Of a stretch of DNA of 16,734 nt, positions 14,186 through 16,734 are shown piece after piece. The stretch is from JAPUIN01 sp041580375. Its GTDB lineage: Bacteria > Acidobacteriota > Polarisedimenticolia > Gp22-AA2. The position numbers and the translations under genes were made by a program. Position 1 is the stretch's first letter. Each line of letters starts with the position of its first letter. The stretch spans positions 1 to 16,734 of the forward strand of contig JBFGDZ010000073.1 of assembly GCA_041580375.1 (NCBI GenBank), written 5' to 3'. The notes below the pieces were generated by a model. It was not told where the DNA came from and ran no database searches. It saw nothing but the letters and a program-made list of their open reading frames with translations.

Positions 14186-14950
14186 CTAGGAGCCTGTCCG
14201 GGGCCGCAGGGCCCGGATCATCATGCTCCGCCTCCGGAACTTGAGCCGCCCGCCCTCGCGCCAGACCTCGTGGCCGATCCGGTCCTCGTCCAGGCAGGCC
14301 TCCAGCATCGCCCGGGCGCGCTCTTTGTCCTCCTCCGGCGGAAAGGCCCTCGCGGCCCACTCCTCGAAGTCGAGCACGTTGTCCACGGCGCGCTCCCGAT
14401 CGATCACGAGCCCGGCCCCTCCGAGGATCGAGCACAGCTCCGTCCGGGTGAGGGTGCGGACGTGGGCCGGATCCCGGAGCCGCTCGACCGTCTCGTGGTA
14501 CTCCCGCTTCGACGGATCGTCGGGCGCCCGCATGTCCTCCACCAGGACGGTCCGTCCGGGCCGGAGGACGCCCGCGATCTGCCGCGCCACCCCCGGCGCG
14601 TCGACGAAATGGTGGAACGAGTTCCGGCAGACGACGTGCTCGAATGAGCCGTCGAGGAAAGGCAGCATCGCGGCGTCGGCCACCAGATAGTGGCTGCCGG
14701 GATGGGCCTCGGACTCGCGCACCATCGCCTCGGTCAGATCGATCCCGACGGCGACGAACCCGCCGCGCGCGAGCGCCGCGGTCACGATGCCGGGGCCGCA
14801 TGCGATGTCGAGGATGCGGGCCCCGGGACGCGCGTCGAGAAACTCCAGGAGCCCCCGCAGGCGCTCCGGATCGCGCTGGTGGGGGCTGCGGGCGAACGCG
14901 CGCGCCTGGCGCCCGAACCTGTCGCGGATGATCGATGGATCGCAGGCCAA
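14186..14950 (-). CDS. Class I SAM-dependent methyltransferase (UbiE/Methyltransf_11-like)
   Basis: The Rossmann-like methyltransferase core is clear: LDIACGPG (47-54) for SAM, GIDLTEAM (69-76) with the ribose-binding acidic residue, ADAAMLPF (91-98), then VVCRNSFHHF (106-115) and VLRPGRTVLVED. The acceptor is unknown; UbiE/MenG-like and small-molecule enzymes share this layout. I place the start at TTG 14950 because GAGGGG lies 6 nt upstream, a TACAAT box lies 25 nt before it, and DRFGRQARAFARSP is the normal N-terminus. ATG 15037 would add 29 low-complexity residues and lies upstream of that box. It is the first gene of the five-gene leftward operon. Confidence 0.85.
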   Translation of the reverse strand: MACDPSIIRDRFGRQARAFARSPHQRDPERLRGLLEFLDARPGARILDIACGPGIVTAALARGGFVAVGIDLTEAMVRESEAHPGSHYLVADAAMLPFLDGSFEHVVCRNSFHHFVDAPGVARQIAGVLRPGRTVLVEDMRAPDDPSKREYHETVERLRDPAHVRTLTRTELCSILGGAGLVIDRERAVDNVLDFEEWAARAFPPEEDKERARAMLEACLDEDRIGHEVWREGGRLKFRRRSMMIRALRPRTGS

Positions 14951-14975
14951 TGGGATCCCCTCGCCGGACGCGATG

Positions 14976-14981
14976 ATTGTA
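14976..14981 (-). promoter_or_regulatory. Putative -10 box for the methyltransferase operon
   Basis: TACAAT reads leftward at 14981-14976, five of six matches to TATAAT. It gives a predicted start near 14969 and a leader of about 20 nt holding the GAGGGG ribosome-binding site. No good -35 is visible. It faces the rightward TATAAT at 15040 across the 104-nt divergent region. Confidence 0.4.
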
Positions 14982-15039
14982 CCCTCAACGGCGGGCCCGC
15001 ACGAAGCGCCGCGGCGCGGGGCGCCGCGTCCCCGCATGA

Positions 15040-15045
15040 TATAAT
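15040..15045 (+). promoter_or_regulatory. Putative -10 box for the exported protein gene and thiO
   Basis: A perfect TATAAT ends 9 nt before the ATG at 15055. The predicted +1 near 15052 leaves a leader of about 3 nt, and TCGTTCTTC before the ATG has no ribosome-binding site, so the transcript is probably leaderless. No TTGACA-like -35 is seen at 16-18 bp. Confidence 0.5.
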
Positions 15046-15054
15046 TCGTTCTTC

Positions 15055-15699
15055 ATGAGACTCACTCCATTCCTGTTCGCGATCGCGCTCCTCGCGCTAC
15101 CCGTCCCGGCCGCCGCGGAGGGTTCCGCGGAGCCCGGGGACACGGACGCCGGCGCGGATCGGATCGCGGCCGACGGGCGCGCCATCGAGATGCACGTCGG
15201 CCTCGCGGGCCGCGCCTACCTCGGCCAGCCGCTGGCGGATCTCCAGGAACGATTCCCGCAGGCCGAGATCGTTCCGTTCGCCCGCGACGAGAACATCCTC
15301 GTCGTGAAGATCGCCGACTCGGGGATCTCCTGTTTCGTCGTGGGCGAGGAGCGCGACGCGATGAACGTGGCGTCGGTTGGATTCAATTTCGAGGGACCGT
15401 ACGAGGGGGTCGGCGAGAGCGGCTTGAAGACGGCCGAGGGGATCGGCAAGGGATCGACCGTCAACGAGCTGCTCGGCGTCTACGGCCGGGCCGAGATCGC
15501 GGACGACGGCCCGCGGAATCCCCTGCTCCGCCGGCGCGCGGAGCCGGAGGACCCGAACCGGCCGCAGAAGTACATCTTCACCAGCGACGACGGCCGGGTG
15601 AAGACCTATTTCCAGATCCGGGGGCCCCGCGTCCTGCGCATGGTGATCAACGACATCGAGTCGATCGACCGCTACATCATCAAACGCTCCTCCCGGTAG
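15055..15699 (+). CDS. Exported protein of unknown function (214 aa)
   Basis: I do not recognise a family. Residues 1-21 are a clear Sec signal peptide: Arg2, a hydrophobic stretch FLFAIALLALPV, and AAA before EG for signal peptidase I. There is no lipobox, so the mature protein should be periplasmic or secreted. The mature part is acidic at first (EPGDTDAGADR), then mixed alpha/beta, with GRAYLGQPLADLQERFPQ, one cysteine in GISCFVVGEE, a repeated-glycine stretch (KTAEGIGKGSTVNELLGVYG) and the end RMVINDIESIDRYI. The GKGSTVNELLGVYG part resembles segments in small periplasmic proteins that begin each repeat with a fold-start turn, but this is only an impression. It precedes thiO by 6 nt on the same strand. 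Confidence 0.8.
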   Translation: MRLTPFLFAIALLALPVPAAAEGSAEPGDTDAGADRIAADGRAIEMHVGLAGRAYLGQPLADLQERFPQAEIVPFARDENILVVKIADSGISCFVVGEERDAMNVASVGFNFEGPYEGVGESGLKTAEGIGKGSTVNELLGVYGRAEIADDGPRNPLLRRRAEPEDPNRPQKYIFTSDDGRVKTYFQIRGPRVLRMVINDIESIDRYIIKRSSR

Positions 15700-15705
15700 C
15701 AACTC

Positions 15706-16734
15706 ATGCCGCGCACGACCGACGTCCTCGTGATCGGAGGCGGGATCGTGGGCCTCTGCATCGTCCGCGAGGCCGCCGTCGCGGGCCTTTCCGCGCGGCT
15801 GATCGAGCGTGGGGAGCCGGGGTGCGGCGCGAGCGACGCCGCGGCCGGCATGCTCATGCCGCACGTCGAGTGCGAGAACGCTTCCCCCCTGCTGTCGCTG
15901 GCGCTGGCCGGACACCGCATCTACCCGGAGTTCGTCGAGCGCGTGTCCGGGGAGAGCGGCATCGATCCTCATCTTCTGGGCGACGGCGGGCTGCTCCTGG
16001 CGCGCGACCGCGACGAGACGGCCGCTCTCGAGCGCCGGGCCTCGTTCTACAGGGACGCCGGCCTGAGGGTGGAGATCCTGACGCACGGGGATCTCCGCCG
16101 CCACGAGCCCGGACTGTCGGGCGATATCGAGGGCGGGCTGCTCCTGCCGGACGATGCGAGCGTCGACAACGTTCTGCTCGTCCGCGGGCTGCACCGCGCG
16201 GCGCTGCGCGCCGGCGCCCGGGTGGAGACGGGTGTCGTGGTCACGCGCCTCTCGCTCGAGGGAGGCCGGGTGAACGGGGTCATGACCGGCGCCGGCCGGC
16301 GCGACGCCGGCGTCGTGGTGGTGGCGGCCGGGGCGTGGTCCGGCGGGATCGGGGCGGAGACGCTGCCCTCGCCGCCGACGCACCCCGTGCGCGGCCAGAT
16401 GGTCAGCCTGCGTCCCTCCGGGACTCCGTTCCGCCGCATCCTCGCCGCGGGATCGCTCTATCTCGTCCGCCGACACGACGGGCGGATCCTGATCGGCAGC
16501 ACGATGGAGCGGGCGGGATTCGACGCTCGCACGACGGCGTCGGCCGTGGACTCGCTGATCGCGCGCGCGGTGGCGCTCGTCCCTGCGCTCGGTGAGGCAT
16601 CGTTCGAGGGCGCCTGGGCAGGGCTGCGGCCGGCGACGGAGGACGGGCTGCCCGCGATCGGCCCGGGCGCGGCTCCCGGGCTGCTGTACGCCACCGGGCA
16701 CCTGCGCCACGGCATCCTGCTCGCACCGATCACC
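15706..16734 (+). CDS. thiO: Glycine oxidase ThiO (FAD-dependent), 3' end outside the window
   Basis: This DAO-family flavoenzyme oxidises glycine to the imine used for the thiazole ring of thiamine. The 343 visible residues include the FAD loop GGGIVG (11-16), GASDAAAGMLMP (41-52) typical of ThiO, VVVAAGAWS (204-212), GLRPATEDGLPAIGP (306-320) with Arg308 where relatives bind the substrate carboxylate, and GHLRHGILLAPIT (331-343). Relatives usually read GHYRNGILLAP, so the Tyr-to-Leu and Asn-to-His changes are mild oddities. Full-length ThiO is about 365-375 residues, so roughly 20-30 are missing at the window edge. The start at 15706 has a poor ribosome-binding site and is probably served by coupling to the exported-protein gene. 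Other thi genes may lie to the right. Confidence 0.9.
   Translation, partial: MPRTTDVLVIGGGIVGLCIVREAAVAGLSARLIERGEPGCGASDAAAGMLMPHVECENASPLLSLALAGHRIYPEFVERVSGESGIDPHLLGDGGLLLARDRDETAALERRASFYRDAGLRVEILTHGDLRRHEPGLSGDIEGGLLLPDDASVDNVLLVRGLHRAALRAGARVETGVVVTRLSLEGGRVNGVMTGAGRRDAGVVVVAAGAWSGGIGAETLPSPPTHPVRGQMVSLRPSGTPFRRILAAGSLYLVRRHDGRILIGSTMERAGFDARTTASAVDSLIARAVALVPALGEASFEGAWAGLRPATEDGLPAIGPGAAPGLLYATGHLRHGILLAPIT

Noticed and set aside
15097..16710. Leftward open frame opposite the exported protein and thiO
   Set aside because: ThiO motifs lie on the plus strand; the antisense frame is low-complexity.
1..16734. CRISPR array, transposon ends, toxin-antitoxin or phage-defence cassette
   Set aside because: I saw no regularly spaced repeats, transposase or recombinase motifs, or known defence domains. 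The DinG homologue sits with a SirB1-like gene, not with type IV CRISPR genes.

Overview
This window is a stretch of high-GC bacterial chromosome, roughly two-thirds G+C by eye. It is densely packed with about 17 protein genes and one tRNA gene, and no intergenic gap exceeds about 140 bp. The content is mostly housekeeping or broadly conserved: a futalosine-pathway menaquinone gene (mqnD-like), ygfZ, trxB, a thiO-type glycine oxidase cut by the window end, and an encoded-CCA tRNA-Leu. This suits an uncultured GC-rich, Gram-negative-like bacterium with exported proteins and the futalosine route. Acidobacteriota or a similar phylum is a guess; the sequence alone does not fix it. I see no integrase, transposase, CRISPR array, phage gene or toxin-antitoxin pair.

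Region 1 (11-6229). tRNA-Leu(GAG) reads rightward and meets an eight-gene leftward block. From its 5' end the block is: a DUF1428 gene, an MFS transporter, mqnD, ygfZ, a CbiX-like chelatase with a lysine-rich tail, trxB, a 59-residue acidic ORF, and an exported alpha/beta-hydrolase homologue. mqnD, ygfZ and cbiX overlap by ATGA and must be co-translated. Short AT-rich boxes suggest separate promoters before the MFS gene (a near-consensus, probably leaderless one), mqnD and trxB. The hydrolase homologue has lost its nucleophile and its catalytic histidine. Its stop codon lies inside the T-loop of the convergent tRNA gene.

Region 2 (6353-10863). A SirB1-family transglutaminase-fold/TPR gene and a DinG-type helicase form a rightward pair. 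The helicase lacks one of the four expected Fe-S cysteines. The pair converges, with an 18-nt gap, on a leftward acyl-CoA synthetase.

Region 3 (11001-14950). A small GlcG/HbpS-family protein reads rightward. It faces a tightly overlapping five-gene leftward operon: class I methyltransferase, zinc-ribbon NUDIX hydrolase, SDR oxidoreductase, hotdog thioesterase and DUF72 protein. The SDR, the thioesterase and the nearby acyl-CoA synthetase could act on acyl-CoA substrates, but no pathway is complete here.

Region 4 (15055-16734). A small exported protein of unknown function, apparently on a leaderless transcript, is followed 6 nt later by thiO, which runs off the window.

The observations most worth a second look are the catalytically dead exported hydrolase and its tRNA overlap, the Fe-S cysteine loss in the DinG homologue, the lysine-tailed chelatase coupled to ygfZ, the consensus leaderless promoter of the MFS gene, and a strong enrichment of the tetramer GATC. 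I did not find a convincing undescribed multi-gene system.
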